Source of the DNA: Bdellovibrio sp. UBA4095
Lineage (GTDB): Bacteria > Bdellovibrionota > Bdellovibrionia > Bdellovibrionales > Bdellovibrionaceae
DNA: 64,000 nucleotides
NCBI GenBank assembly: GCA_002381805.1
Contig: DFXZ01000004.1
Location: 992,001 to 1,056,000 of the forward strand
Direction: 5' to 3'
Position numbers and translations under genes: made by a program. Positions 8,691-17,459 of this stretch are shown here, one piece after another. The notes beneath the pieces were generated by a model. That model made no database searches, had not been told where the DNA came from, and was given only the letters and a program-made list of their open reading frames with translations. How positions within the stretch are numbered: position 1 is the first letter of the stretch; each line of letters starts with the position of its first letter.

Positions 8691-9518
8691 CTATTTGATT
8701 TCACGGCCCATTTCTTTATTTCTCATGGCCGCCTTTTCAAAACTTATACGTAGTGCTCGTTCGATTTCCAGTTCGCGCATGGACTGAAGTCCAGCTGCAG
8801 TTACACCTTTTTTGGACGTGACCCGAGCTTGTAAATCCTCGATGCCTTCCCGCGCTTGAGCAGCTAGGGCCGATGCACCCACAAAAGTTTCGATGGTCAT
8901 TTGCCGAGCCTCTTCGGGTGAAAAGCCTCTTTCTTCGATCCAGTCCTGCCAGTACATCATCATTTCAAAAACAAAACCGGTGCCGCTGGAACACGACACT
9001 GTGACAGCTTCAAACTGATCCTCATCACTGACCTTGATGACTTTACCTAGCGGAGCGAAAAGATCTTCAACAGTACTTTCAAGCGCATTGTCTTTCTCAT
9101 CGTTCAAAAGATAACCAATTACGCCCTTTCCAATTAAGGATGGAGTGTTGGGCATAACTCGAGCTAGTCGTCCTCCTGAAATGTACTTTTCCAGTTGGCG
9201 CATCGGAATGCCTGCAGCGACGCTGATTACGATTTTGGTCGAATCGAAAGCTCGAGTAACGGGCTCCAAAGCAGATAATAGATCTTGAGGCTTTATCGCC
9301 AGCACGATAATGTCGCAAGCATCAATCAGCTCTTCATTGCTCGAAGCGCCTTGTATCGAGTAAATTTCCACGAGTTTTTGAAGTTTTCCTTGGGAGCGAT
9401 TAGAAGCGTAGATATTTCTTACTGGGATGCCTCCTTCTATGAGGCCTTTGATCATGGCTTGAGCCATATTACCTGCACCCAGAAATCCGATTTTTTGAGC
9501 TTTCAAAAATGGGTTCAT
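8691..9518 (-). CDS. proC: Pyrroline-5-carboxylate reductase
   Basis: 275 residues. Catalyses the last step of proline synthesis, NAD(P)H-dependent reduction of pyrroline-5-carboxylate. The Rossmann motif IGFLGAGNMAQAM is at 11-23. The MPNTPSLIGKG segment (near 118-128) and the C-terminal dimer/active-site region (SCSSGTGFVFEM; TSKKGVTAAGL) are conserved. An AGGAT lies upstream of the ATG. It begins 10 bases after the maf-yggS stop, so it is co-transcribed with it; a 61-base gap separates it from divIVA. Confidence 0.96.
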   Translation of the reverse strand: MNPFLKAQKIGFLGAGNMAQAMIKGLIEGGIPVRNIYASNRSQGKLQKLVEIYSIQGASSNEELIDACDIIVLAIKPQDLLSALEPVTRAFDSTKIVISVAAGIPMRQLEKYISGGRLARVMPNTPSLIGKGVIGYLLNDEKDNALESTVEDLFAPLGKVIKVSDEDQFEAVTVSCSSGTGFVFEMMMYWQDWIEERGFSPEEARQMTIETFVGASALAAQAREGIEDLQARVTSKKGVTAAGLQSMRELEIERALRISFEKAAMRNKEMGREIK

Positions 9519-9528
9519 TCTTCAGATC

Positions 9529-10758
9529 CTATCGTTTCGCAGGACGTTCGCCAAACAAAATAGTCCCAAGACGCACAATAGTTGCGCCTTCTTCGATGGC
9601 GACTTTAAAGTCATGGCTCGTGCCCATTGACAGTTCGTTTAAGGGATGGGTTTTCAGATCCGTATTTTTCGCGAGGTCCTCCCGCAGTTCGCGCAGCTGC
9701 CTAAAGTAGGGACGTGCTGACTCCCCAGTTTCGGTTAATGGTGGCATCGTCATGAAACCGCAGATTTTAAGATGACTAAGCTGTACAAGTTGATTCCAGG
9801 CAGTCCAAAGCGCTGCTTTATCGAACCCACTTTTGGTGGCCTCTTTCGCTAAATTCACCTGCACAAGAATAGACTGATGAATATTTTTGTTTATGCAGGC
9901 CTTATTCAGGACTTCGGCAAGCTCCAAGGAGTCGACAGAGTGAATAAGATGAAAACGACCGACGACGAGCTTGGCCTTATTCTTTTGTAAATGACCAATA
10001 AGATGCCACTCAATTTCAACGAGATCTTGCAATGAATCGAGCTTCTCGAGCGCCTCTTGCACGTAGTTTTCCGCAAACTTCCTTTGACCTAGTTGATAAA
10101 TCTCGCGAATTCTTTCGCTTGTCTGAAGTTTAGAAACGGCGAGCAATTTTGCCGGTCGGCTTTGTTCTGAGAGGTTTTGAAAATTCAGTCTATCAAGTAA
10201 TTTGCGGACGACTTGAATCGGCAAACCCACGACATTGTCGTACGATCCTTCGAACTTTTCGACGAACTCACGACCTTGGCCTTGTATTCCGTAGGCACCG
10301 GCTTTGTCCATGGGTTCGCCGGTTTGAATATAGGCTCGTATTTGCTCGGGACTTAGTTTTTTGAAGAACACGTTTGTGATCTCAACATGAGACACTTCCC
10401 TCTGGGTTTCGCTATCGATCATACATACAGCAGTCATCACCTGATGTGCTTTCCCCGACAAAAGGCTGAGTATGCGAAAGGCGTCGTCCGGATTCTCCGG
10501 TTTGCCAAGGGGAGCATTGTCGAAAATGACTTCGGTATCCGCTGACAGGACCGTGAAACTTTCGTTGCGACTGGACTTTAGGTCAGATAGTGCAGCACTG
10601 GCTTTTCGTCTAGCGATGTCTAAAATTTGCTCGTTCACATTCAGGTTTTTGTCAGGAATTTCCGATACTTTAACTGATACCACGTCGAATGAAAAACCGG
10701 CCTCATTAAGAAGTTCGCGGCGACGTGGTGACTGTGATGCCAGAATGAGTGGTTTCAT
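9529..10758 (-). CDS. Maf nucleotide pyrophosphatase fused to YggS/PLPBP
   Basis: 409 residues with two full-length domains in one frame. Residues 1 to about 192 are a Maf/YhdE-type nucleotide pyrophosphatase: ASQSPRRRELL at 7-17, SADTEV at 72-77, and KAGAYGIQG at 152-160. Residues about 203-409 are a YggS/YBL036C-type pyridoxal-phosphate homeostasis protein: LLAVSK with the PLP lysine at about 210, ENYVQEA, WHLIGHLQKNK, and the phosphate-binding end ELSMGTSHDF and VRLGTILFG. The normal yggS N-terminal helix is shortened by the junction. In most bacteria these are separate genes. It heads the operon with proC, divIVA and yggU, where yggS is commonly found. No frameshift is needed to read through. 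Confidence 0.93.
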   Translation of the reverse strand: MKPLILASQSPRRRELLNEAGFSFDVVSVKVSEIPDKNLNVNEQILDIARRKASAALSDLKSSRNESFTVLSADTEVIFDNAPLGKPENPDDAFRILSLLSGKAHQVMTAVCMIDSETQREVSHVEITNVFFKKLSPEQIRAYIQTGEPMDKAGAYGIQGQGREFVEKFEGSYDNVVGLPIQVVRKLLDRLNFQNLSEQSRPAKLLAVSKLQTSERIREIYQLGQRKFAENYVQEALEKLDSLQDLVEIEWHLIGHLQKNKAKLVVGRFHLIHSVDSLELAEVLNKACINKNIHQSILVQVNLAKEATKSGFDKAALWTAWNQLVQLSHLKICGFMTMPPLTETGESARPYFRQLRELREDLAKNTDLKTHPLNELSMGTSHDFKVAIEEGATIVRLGTILFGERPAKR

Positions 10759-10787
10759 GAGTTTTACTTGAACACAAAGAGGTTCAA

Positions 10788-11696
10788 ATGGGAAGTGCAG
10801 AGTTAATGCTCATCTTAGGACTTCTACTCGCAGGAGTAGCGGTCTTCCTATTTGTAAATTCGATCTTTGCAAGCAACCAAGACAAGCAGCAATTGTCCTG
10901 GGCGAATAATGATGAACCCATTAAATCAAAAAATCCGGTTATCAACTTTTCGCGGCCATTAGTGCATCAGTTTACGCTTCAGCACGCCTTAAGAATTCGC
11001 AGTGAGAACTATCGTAAGCGTGTTTCGAAGTACATTAAAACTGCCGGACTCTCTGCCGAGCTGAATGTGGATGAGTTTATTGGTTTGCAATTACTTTGGG
11101 GAATCATGTTTCCCATCTTTTTGCTGATCATGAACTTTTCATTGCAGCTGGGGTTGTCTACTGGAATGGTCGTCGGCATGGGATTGATAGGCTTTTATTT
11201 GCCGCAGATTCACGCTAAAGGCGAAAAGAAGCGACGTGAACTTTCTGTTCGCGCGGATTTACCATTCTTCATTGACCTGTTGGCATTGTCAGTCGAAGCG
11301 GGCTTGGACTTTTTCTCTTCCATCCAGAAAATCGTGGATAAGGCACAGGGTACTAATAGTGTATTGGCTGACGAACTTGGAACGGTCCTAAAAGATATTA
11401 AAATTGGTGCGTCGAAAACTCAGGCTCTGAAAGACATGGCGGAGCGTTTGGATATGAATGAAATTACCAGCTTTGTGGCAGTTCTGATCGATGCTGAAAC
11501 AACGGGGGCAAGTATCTCGATGGTTTTAAAAGATCAGTCTGAACAGATGCGCCTGGAGAGATTCGTGCGAGCGGAAAAAGCTGGTGCCCGTGCGTCTCAA
11601 ACAATTTTGATTCCTTTGATGCTTTTTATATTGCCCGCTGTTTTTATCATCGTATTCGGTCCAGTGGCGGTTTCATTTATGTATGGGAATAAGTAA
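10788..11696 (+). CDS. tadC: TadC-like type II/IV secretion inner-membrane platform protein (T2SSF)
   Basis: 302 residues. Hydrophobic segments are at about 5-27, 105-142 and 275-298, with the T2SSF domain between (SVRADLPFFIDLLALSVEAG at about 153-172, followed by a second helical repeat with AETTGASIS). This is the TadC type of platform protein, which together with TadB and the ATPase TadA assembles Flp/Tad pili. No tadA, tadB or pilin gene is in this window, so this copy is isolated from its usual partners. It heads an operon of DUF192, FHA and PP2C-like genes; its TAA shares one base with the next ATG. Confidence 0.85.
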   Translation: MGSAELMLILGLLLAGVAVFLFVNSIFASNQDKQQLSWANNDEPIKSKNPVINFSRPLVHQFTLQHALRIRSENYRKRVSKYIKTAGLSAELNVDEFIGLQLLWGIMFPIFLLIMNFSLQLGLSTGMVVGMGLIGFYLPQIHAKGEKKRRELSVRADLPFFIDLLALSVEAGLDFFSSIQKIVDKAQGTNSVLADELGTVLKDIKIGASKTQALKDMAERLDMNEITSFVAVLIDAETTGASISMVLKDQSEQMRLERFVRAEKAGARASQTILIPLMLFILPAVFIIVFGPVAVSFMYGNK

Positions 11697-12049
11697 TGAT
11701 GTCTGCAGTGCTTGAAAATAAAACCACAAATCAAAAGTTGATCGCTGATCTTGAGATCGCGAGTGACTTTTGGTCTCGCGGCAAGGGACTTCTGGGAAGG
11801 TCTTCCCTTGCTGAGGGGCAGGCTTTGTGGATTCATCGCTGCAATAGCATTCATACATTTTTTATGAAGTTCTCAATTGATTGTGTTTTTGTAGATAAAA
11901 ATCTGAAAGTAAAGGCCCTTTATCAGAATGTTCAACCGTGGCGCTTAGTTCCTCCAGTATGGGGAGCGAATTCTGTCATTGAAATGCGTTCGGGAACGAT
12001 TGGTGAAAGAAAAATTTCGGTAGGAGATCAACTCTATGTGGGCACTTAG
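11696..12049 (+). CDS. DUF192 family protein
   Basis: 117 residues covering one DUF192 domain: SRGKGLLGRSSL, then the invariant-type block IHRCNSIHTFFMKFSIDCVF (about 46-65), and the end segment VIEMRSGTIGERKISVGD. The biochemical function of DUF192 is not established. Most family members have a signal peptide; this one does not, so it is probably cytoplasmic. The ATG overlaps the tadC stop by one base and the stop lies 14 bases inside the next gene, so translation is coupled on both sides. Confidence 0.88.
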   Translation: MMSAVLENKTTNQKLIADLEIASDFWSRGKGLLGRSSLAEGQALWIHRCNSIHTFFMKFSIDCVFVDKNLKVKALYQNVQPWRLVPPVWGANSVIEMRSGTIGERKISVGDQLYVGT

Positions 12050-13691
12050 AATACTTTCGGGCCCACAGTCGGGCCAAATATTAGATTTAAAAAGTGGTAG
12101 AAATCTTCTAGGTCGCTCTCCACATTGTGACGTCAAAATCACCAGTCCGGGTGTTTCCAAAGAACATACCGAGATCACAGTTTTCAAAGACAAGATCGTG
12201 GTAACGGATTTGAAGTCAAGCAACGGGACTTATTTAAATGGAGTTCGCATCCAGACTGGTATCATGCGCTTAGGTGATAAGCTCAGTGTTCATGAGGTTT
12301 TGGTAGATATTATCCCTGCGCCTCAGGCTCACTTGGGTCCTTCGGCCGCAGCAGCGCCTATGCCTTATTATGGTGGCGCTGCACCTCAAATGCCTATGGG
12401 AATGCCACTTGGTGCAACTGGTGGAATGCCAGCAGGAATGCCGCAACCGATGGCGATGGGTGTGCCCGGAGAAGGTCCGCTGGAAAACGAAGCTCCAGCT
12501 CCAGCATATCATCCTGGTGGTATCAAAGCCATTCTTGATCGTCTGCATGAGTACTTAGAAAAAGTTGCTTTACCAGGTGTTTATAAACTTCCGCAATTTA
12601 TGGAGCTTAAGTTTGTCTTGTTAGGCTTTGTTATTCTTTTCATATTCTCGACGACTTTGCTGTCCATGCTCCCTATGGTACAGATAACTCGTGCGAGCAT
12701 AATTAACGAAAGTAAAAGAAGAGCGGCTTCCATTGCTAGAACTGTGGCGACTCTTAATCAAACGGCTTTGTTGCAAAATAATTATGCCTCATTAAGTACG
12801 AATGCCGCAGAGTCCGAGGAAGGCGTTACTCAAGTTTTAATCGTTCAGCAATCCGATGGCATGATACTAGCTCCTGCATCGCGAGCGGGAACGACGCCGG
12901 ACCTTCCATTTGTTCATACGGCCCGTCGCGAGATGCGGCCTCAGTCTGTCGCTGTCGATTCGTCCACTATTGGTGCTAGTTTTCCCATAGGACTTTTCGA
13001 TGCCAGCACGGGTGAGCAATCGATCAAGGCTCATGCTATTGTACTTTATGATATCGGAAGTTTGGCATTTGATGATGGCCGAGCAATCAGCCTCTTCATG
13101 CAGACACTGGTCATTGCGATCTTACTTGGGTTGTTGATTTATTTCTTTATGTACAAGTTAATTGTCTATCCGATTTCGACTTTAAATTCACAGCTCGATG
13201 TGGCAATGAGGGAAAAAACGGATAACACTGAAGTGAACTTTAACTTTCCACCTCTTCAGGCTTTGATAGGAAATATCAATAGCTTGCTGTCTCGCTATAT
13301 TCACGGCGACGCTGAGTCTGGAAGCGGTGGAGCAGGATTTTTCAATAAGGATGGCGAAGCAGAGAATCTAGTGCAAATGGTAGGATTCCCATGCGTTAGT
13401 ATTTCTCGAGAAGGTCGAATTATTTCGTGCAACACCGCCTTTACTCAGGTAGCTCACGCGGAAGTTGCGCAGCTGCAAGGACAAATGTATCAAGTTTTGC
13501 CGGATGTGGCTTTGCAACAGAATATTCAAGGACTGTTGGCGAAAACCACTGAAAACCCACGATCCATTCATACAGACCAACTGGAGTTTGGAGGTCATCC
13601 TTGTATCTTGAGCTGTCAGGCGATCACGTCTTCAGCAGGAGAAGTGGACTATTTCCTTATCACAGTATCACCGAATGAAGGAGGCTCCTGA
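12036..13691 (+). CDS. FHA-domain transmembrane protein with C-terminal PAS-like domain
   Basis: 551 residues. An N-terminal FHA domain spans about 5-92 (LGRSPHCD at 25-32, SKEHTEI at 41-47, SSNGTYLNG at 61-69), with the phosphothreonine-binding R, S, H and N-G residues all present. A Met, Pro, Gly and Ala-rich linker covers 98-155. TM1 is near 193-213 and TM2 near 352-376, with a periplasmic segment of about 140 residues between. After a HAMP-like stretch, residues 445-545 look like a PAS domain (GFPCVSISREGRIISCNTAF). So the protein could link a periplasmic signal to FHA-mediated phosphopeptide binding. There is no kinase or diguanylate cyclase domain. Confidence 0.85.
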   Translation: MWALRILSGPQSGQILDLKSGRNLLGRSPHCDVKITSPGVSKEHTEITVFKDKIVVTDLKSSNGTYLNGVRIQTGIMRLGDKLSVHEVLVDIIPAPQAHLGPSAAAAPMPYYGGAAPQMPMGMPLGATGGMPAGMPQPMAMGVPGEGPLENEAPAPAYHPGGIKAILDRLHEYLEKVALPGVYKLPQFMELKFVLLGFVILFIFSTTLLSMLPMVQITRASIINESKRRAASIARTVATLNQTALLQNNYASLSTNAAESEEGVTQVLIVQQSDGMILAPASRAGTTPDLPFVHTARREMRPQSVAVDSSTIGASFPIGLFDASTGEQSIKAHAIVLYDIGSLAFDDGRAISLFMQTLVIAILLGLLIYFFMYKLIVYPISTLNSQLDVAMREKTDNTEVNFNFPPLQALIGNINSLLSRYIHGDAESGSGGAGFFNKDGEAENLVQMVGFPCVSISREGRIISCNTAFTQVAHAEVAQLQGQMYQVLPDVALQQNIQGLLAKTTENPRSIHTDQLEFGGHPCILSCQAITSSAGEVDYFLITVSPNEGGS

Positions 13692-14785
13692 TGAGTGCTG
13701 CTCCCAAGGTGAAAGACAGTTTGAAATTCGATATTGAGGTCATCAAGGGGCCTCACATCGGCTTAAAGCTTTCCTTTGAAAAGGGAGTGGTATCTATTGG
13801 TAGAGGTCCCGAAAACGATTTGGTCCTTGCCAGTGATCCAAGAGTCAGTCGTGCTCATGCGGAGATTCGCCAGCGTGGAGCGGACTTCGTTATCGTTAAT
13901 CTAAGTCAAAAGAACTTTGTTTTGGTAAATGGTGAAAATGTTCAATCAGAAGTTTTAACGGCAAACATGCTGGTGCAAATTGGAGACACGGAATTCCGCT
14001 TTATTCCGCCAATAGTTCCTTCGACCCCAGAACCTGTGGCACCTCAGGGTATGGTGCAGAATGTTCCGGCAAATCCAGCCATCTTAAATCCTCAGTCAGG
14101 GACTCCCGTTTTAAGACCTCAGGCTCCACCGCCCGGAATGCCTTCACCTCCGCCCGTAAGGCCTCATGCTGGTGGGCAACCTCAGGGGGCAAGAGCTTCG
14201 GCTTCTCGGCAGGCAAGGCCTCATAGCCCACCGTCTTCAGGGATCGATCCAAGAGTTCGATTCTATGGGATTGTCGTTATCATAGGTTTAGTGGGTTGGT
14301 TTTTGTTGTCGCCTTCCAAGAATGGCGCAAAAAAAGATCCTAACGAGATACGAACATCAGTGATTTCTCTTCAAGATGTGGCGGAAGCGGAAAAGCGAAC
14401 TCAGGAATTATTGACAATTAAAAAAGAAAAATATGACTCTGTTCAGTATCGCAGGGCGCAGGAGAATTTCATTAAAGGCTTTAGGGATTTTCAACAAGGG
14501 CAATATGCTAGAGCGCGTGAATCTTTCCAGGTCGTATTGAACTTGGATCCAGAAAATGAGCTAGCAAAAAGATATTACAGTCTATCAAAAATTAAATTCG
14601 ACGAGCTAGTAAAGTTTAATATGATTCAGGGTAATAGATATCGAGAAAAGAAGAACTGGCGTATGTGTCAGTCAAATTATTCGAATGTTATGACCATGCT
14701 GCAGAATCGCAAGGACGACCCAACATATAAAGAAGCGAAGCAATTTTACGATGAGTGTACTTTGAATCTGGAGGGCAGATTCTAA
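13691..14785 (+). CDS. FHA-domain membrane protein with TPR-like tail
   Basis: 364 residues. An FHA domain lies at about 15-105 (SIGRGPENDLVL at 35-46, SRAHAEI at 53-59); the loop normally carrying N-G reads KNFVLVNGEN. A proline-rich linker runs from about 108 to 183, one transmembrane helix is at about 190-206, and the C-terminal 120 residues form helical pairs resembling tetratricopeptide repeats (FIKGFRDFQQGQYARARESF). The FHA domain is thus expected on the cytoplasmic side and the TPR-like domain in the periplasm. The start overlaps the previous stop by one base; the stop shares one base with the next ATG. Confidence 0.85.
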   Translation: MSAAPKVKDSLKFDIEVIKGPHIGLKLSFEKGVVSIGRGPENDLVLASDPRVSRAHAEIRQRGADFVIVNLSQKNFVLVNGENVQSEVLTANMLVQIGDTEFRFIPPIVPSTPEPVAPQGMVQNVPANPAILNPQSGTPVLRPQAPPPGMPSPPPVRPHAGGQPQGARASASRQARPHSPPSSGIDPRVRFYGIVVIIGLVGWFLLSPSKNGAKKDPNEIRTSVISLQDVAEAEKRTQELLTIKKEKYDSVQYRRAQENFIKGFRDFQQGQYARARESFQVVLNLDPENELAKRYYSLSKIKFDELVKFNMIQGNRYREKKNWRMCQSNYSNVMTMLQNRKDDPTYKEAKQFYDECTLNLEGRF

Positions 14786-16764
14786 TGGCTCGTTTGAAAG
14801 TGCGCCTTCGCGGTCAGATTTTACACGACATAATTCTTGCGGAAGATCGCGAGTATATTGTCGGTCGCAAAGAAGATTGCGATATAGTTCTGCCTGTTGA
14901 AAAAGGGATCTCACGTGAACACATAAAGATTTCTTTTGTCGATAATTTTTGGACAGTGGAACTCGTATCTCGTTACGGAGAACTAATACATAAAGGGGAA
15001 CAGTCTCCACATTTTGCTTTGGATCAAGATGGCACTTTTTCTATCCCTCCTTTTGAGTTCGACTTTTTGAAAAACTCTGAGGGACGCAAAGAGAAAGCGA
15101 CAGCCAGTGCGAATCTTCCTGCGGTGACCGGAGTCCACGAAGTGGCCTTCGGCGGAGATGATGAAAAAACGATCGTGGGCGCTCCACGGACATCGGCTTT
15201 CGTTAAAGTGACGGATCCCAACGGCGGCGTGAAGGAAATGATTCAGCTAGATGCAGGGGACTCGTGGCTTGCTGGTCGAGATTCAACCTGTCAAATTCAG
15301 ATTCACGATCAACGTGTCAGCCGCCGTCAGTTCGAATTGCGACTGGTAAATTCACAGTATGCAATCGTTGACTTGGGAAGCGTTAATGGAACTCTGGTAA
15401 ACGGAAATCCAATATCAACGTCAGAGCCGTTGATACTAAAGAGCGGCGATGCAATTAGTGTTTTAGATAACTATTTTTATTTCGAGCTTCACGATGCAAA
15501 TTTCCAGCGTCGGTTAGAGCTTGTGGTCGCACAACCGATGAGCCCTTTGGTTCAGGGGCAAGATTACGGCCATTCGCCGATGACGCCAATTCCATATCCT
15601 CAACAGTATCCTGCTCCTTATCAGGCTCCCTATCCTGGGGTTGTGACAACACCTGATTCAGAGTCCGGAAGTAAGAAGTTTGATTACAAAAAAAATCGAC
15701 CCAAAATTATCGCGGGTGCAATTGCACTTTTAGTTGTCGCATATTTCTTTAGCGGTGGGGAAAGTCAGCAGTCGGCAAATTCGCCTACTGGGGCATTTGC
15801 GCCGGGTTCTCCACAAGAAGTCTTTTCCAAGCTGAAGCCCGAACAGCAAGCTCTAGTTCGACAACGTTATAAAGATGCTAAGAATCTTTATATGCAGGGG
15901 AAATATCAGCTCGCCCAAGATGAGATTATTAAAATACAAGAGCTTGTTCCTGACTATGAAGACATTCGAGAAATCGAAAGACTTTCAAAAGAAGCGATTT
16001 ACATTCAGGACCAGCAGCGTCGACATGAGGAGCTTGAAAAAGCTAAAGCAGAAAATGAGGCGAAGATTCAAACGCAAGTAGCCCAATGTCGAAAGATTAT
16101 TAATCCTTCGATCACTGTCGCGCAAATGGACGAATGTGTAAGCCCAGTGCTGCAGTTCGGACCGGAGCATCCAGGAATTTTGGATTTACGCTCTCAAGTG
16201 GAAGCTATTGTAGCTCAGCGTGAAGCAAAAGCAGCAGAGCGTGAAGCATACCAGGAAAGGGTAGCGCGTCTGACTCACCTCTATAATAAAGCACAGAGCG
16301 TTCAGAAGAGTGGCAAGCCTTTGGATGCCATCGCGGCATTTGAAAAAGTCGTCGAGTCAAGTCTGCCGGACCCGCACCGCTATAAAGATCAGTCTAAACG
16401 GACGATTGCTTCGATACGCTCGATGATGAACTCGAAGACTGCGAGTTTACAAGCAGAGGCTGAAAAGTTTTATCAAGCTCAGAATCTGCGTATGGCAATT
16501 ATGACTTTGCGAAAGGCGCGTCAGATTGATCCGACCAATGATGAGTTGCCCGAGAAAATCGAACGTTACACCGTTGAACTAAGGAAACAGATGATGTCGC
16601 TTTATCAGGAAGGAATTCTTGAAGAGAGTTTTGGCAATGTGGACGGAGGCGAGTCGCGTGCCGGAGCCAAGGATAAATGGAAAAAGATTCTTGAGCTGGA
16701 TATCGCAGATGGTGAGTACTATAAAAAGGCATACATTAAGCTTAAGAAATACGGTGCTCTATGA
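14785..16764 (+). CDS. Membrane protein with two FHA domains and a long helical-repeat tail
   Basis: The ATG at 14785 is chosen because it overlaps the preceding TAA and has GGAGGG eight to nine bases upstream; an upstream in-frame GTG at 14755 is inside the previous gene. The 659-residue protein has FHA domain 1 at about 3-96 (VGRKEDCDI, ISREHIKI) and FHA domain 2 at about 138-237 (AGRDSTCQI, LGSVNGTLVNG; the usual SxxH reads SRRQ, so its histidine is lost). A Pro/Tyr-rich linker (250-292) leads to one transmembrane helix at 307-322. Beyond it is a charged coiled coil at about 405-450 and TPR-like helices to the end. Architecture parallels the preceding gene, suggesting duplication. Confidence 0.85.
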   Translation: MARLKVRLRGQILHDIILAEDREYIVGRKEDCDIVLPVEKGISREHIKISFVDNFWTVELVSRYGELIHKGEQSPHFALDQDGTFSIPPFEFDFLKNSEGRKEKATASANLPAVTGVHEVAFGGDDEKTIVGAPRTSAFVKVTDPNGGVKEMIQLDAGDSWLAGRDSTCQIQIHDQRVSRRQFELRLVNSQYAIVDLGSVNGTLVNGNPISTSEPLILKSGDAISVLDNYFYFELHDANFQRRLELVVAQPMSPLVQGQDYGHSPMTPIPYPQQYPAPYQAPYPGVVTTPDSESGSKKFDYKKNRPKIIAGAIALLVVAYFFSGGESQQSANSPTGAFAPGSPQEVFSKLKPEQQALVRQRYKDAKNLYMQGKYQLAQDEIIKIQELVPDYEDIREIERLSKEAIYIQDQQRRHEELEKAKAENEAKIQTQVAQCRKIINPSITVAQMDECVSPVLQFGPEHPGILDLRSQVEAIVAQREAKAAEREAYQERVARLTHLYNKAQSVQKSGKPLDAIAAFEKVVESSLPDPHRYKDQSKRTIASIRSMMNSKTASLQAEAEKFYQAQNLRMAIMTLRKARQIDPTNDELPEKIERYTVELRKQMMSLYQEGILEESFGNVDGGESRAGAKDKWKKILELDIADGEYYKKAYIKLKKYGAL

Positions 16765-17459
16765 TTGCGATGAAACTTCAAGAGCGATCTTACAGTACCA
16801 AGATCATCCGTCCCAAGCCTATGATTCACCAGGAAGACGACGGCTCTCTGATCGTTCTAGCAACTGTATGGGGGCAAGCTGAGCACGGGCAAAGGGCGAT
16901 AGATGAAGTGGTTAAATATGTGAATGCAGCAAAAGCGGATGTGGAAGTAACATCACCTTTCGAGTATCTTAACTGCCTAACTGATGAGGCAAACTACGTT
17001 AGAACGGCCCTTCATATCGCCAATGACATCCTCTATCGCGGCGAAAACAGAAAAGAATATATTTCCGGCGTGGAGATCATGGCATTGTTCTGCAGAGGCA
17101 ACCAGGTGGCCTGGGCTCATGTGGGATGCCCTAGTTTATTTATTCAAAGAAGTGATCGTAGGCTGCAGCCGTTGTCCATTGGAATGGATCTTTCTTCTGA
17201 ACTTAAAGAACATGACCAGATTATGGCTCCTTTGCCGGCGCAGCTATTAGGGTTAGAACCAACCTGTCATGTGCGCAGTGGCCATACTCGAATTAACAGT
17301 GGTGATCAGTTGGTTCTTCTGGGCAGTTCGTTAATTGCCAATTCTTTATTGATTCGACCTTTTGGGGAGTTCGCTCTGGCCGATATTACCAATCGGATGA
17401 TTCAAGAGGAGCCTGAAAATCCATTCTGGCTTGGCCTTGTTGATTTGGCAGATAGCTAG
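16761..17459 (+). CDS. PP2C-fold (PPM phosphatase-like) protein lacking metal ligands
   Basis: 232 residues with PP2C segments in order: DDGSLIVLATVWGQAEHGQR (about 26-45) corresponds to the family's DGxGGHxxG loop, GNQVAWAHVGCPSLFI (about 113-128) to the vGDSr strand, and GDQLVLLGSSLI (about 176-187) to lLcSDGl. At each site the metal-binding Asp of active PPM phosphatases is absent (no DG in the first, GDS is GCP, SDG is GSS). Catalytic phosphatase activity is therefore unlikely. The start overlaps the FHA gene stop by four bases (ATGA). FHA plus PP2C neighbours normally mean Ser/Thr phosphorylation signalling; no kinase is in this operon. A second ATG at 16770 is an alternative start. Confidence 0.75.
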   Translation: MIAMKLQERSYSTKIIRPKPMIHQEDDGSLIVLATVWGQAEHGQRAIDEVVKYVNAAKADVEVTSPFEYLNCLTDEANYVRTALHIANDILYRGENRKEYISGVEIMALFCRGNQVAWAHVGCPSLFIQRSDRRLQPLSIGMDLSSELKEHDQIMAPLPAQLLGLEPTCHVRSGHTRINSGDQLVLLGSSLIANSLLIRPFGEFALADITNRMIQEEPENPFWLGLVDLADS

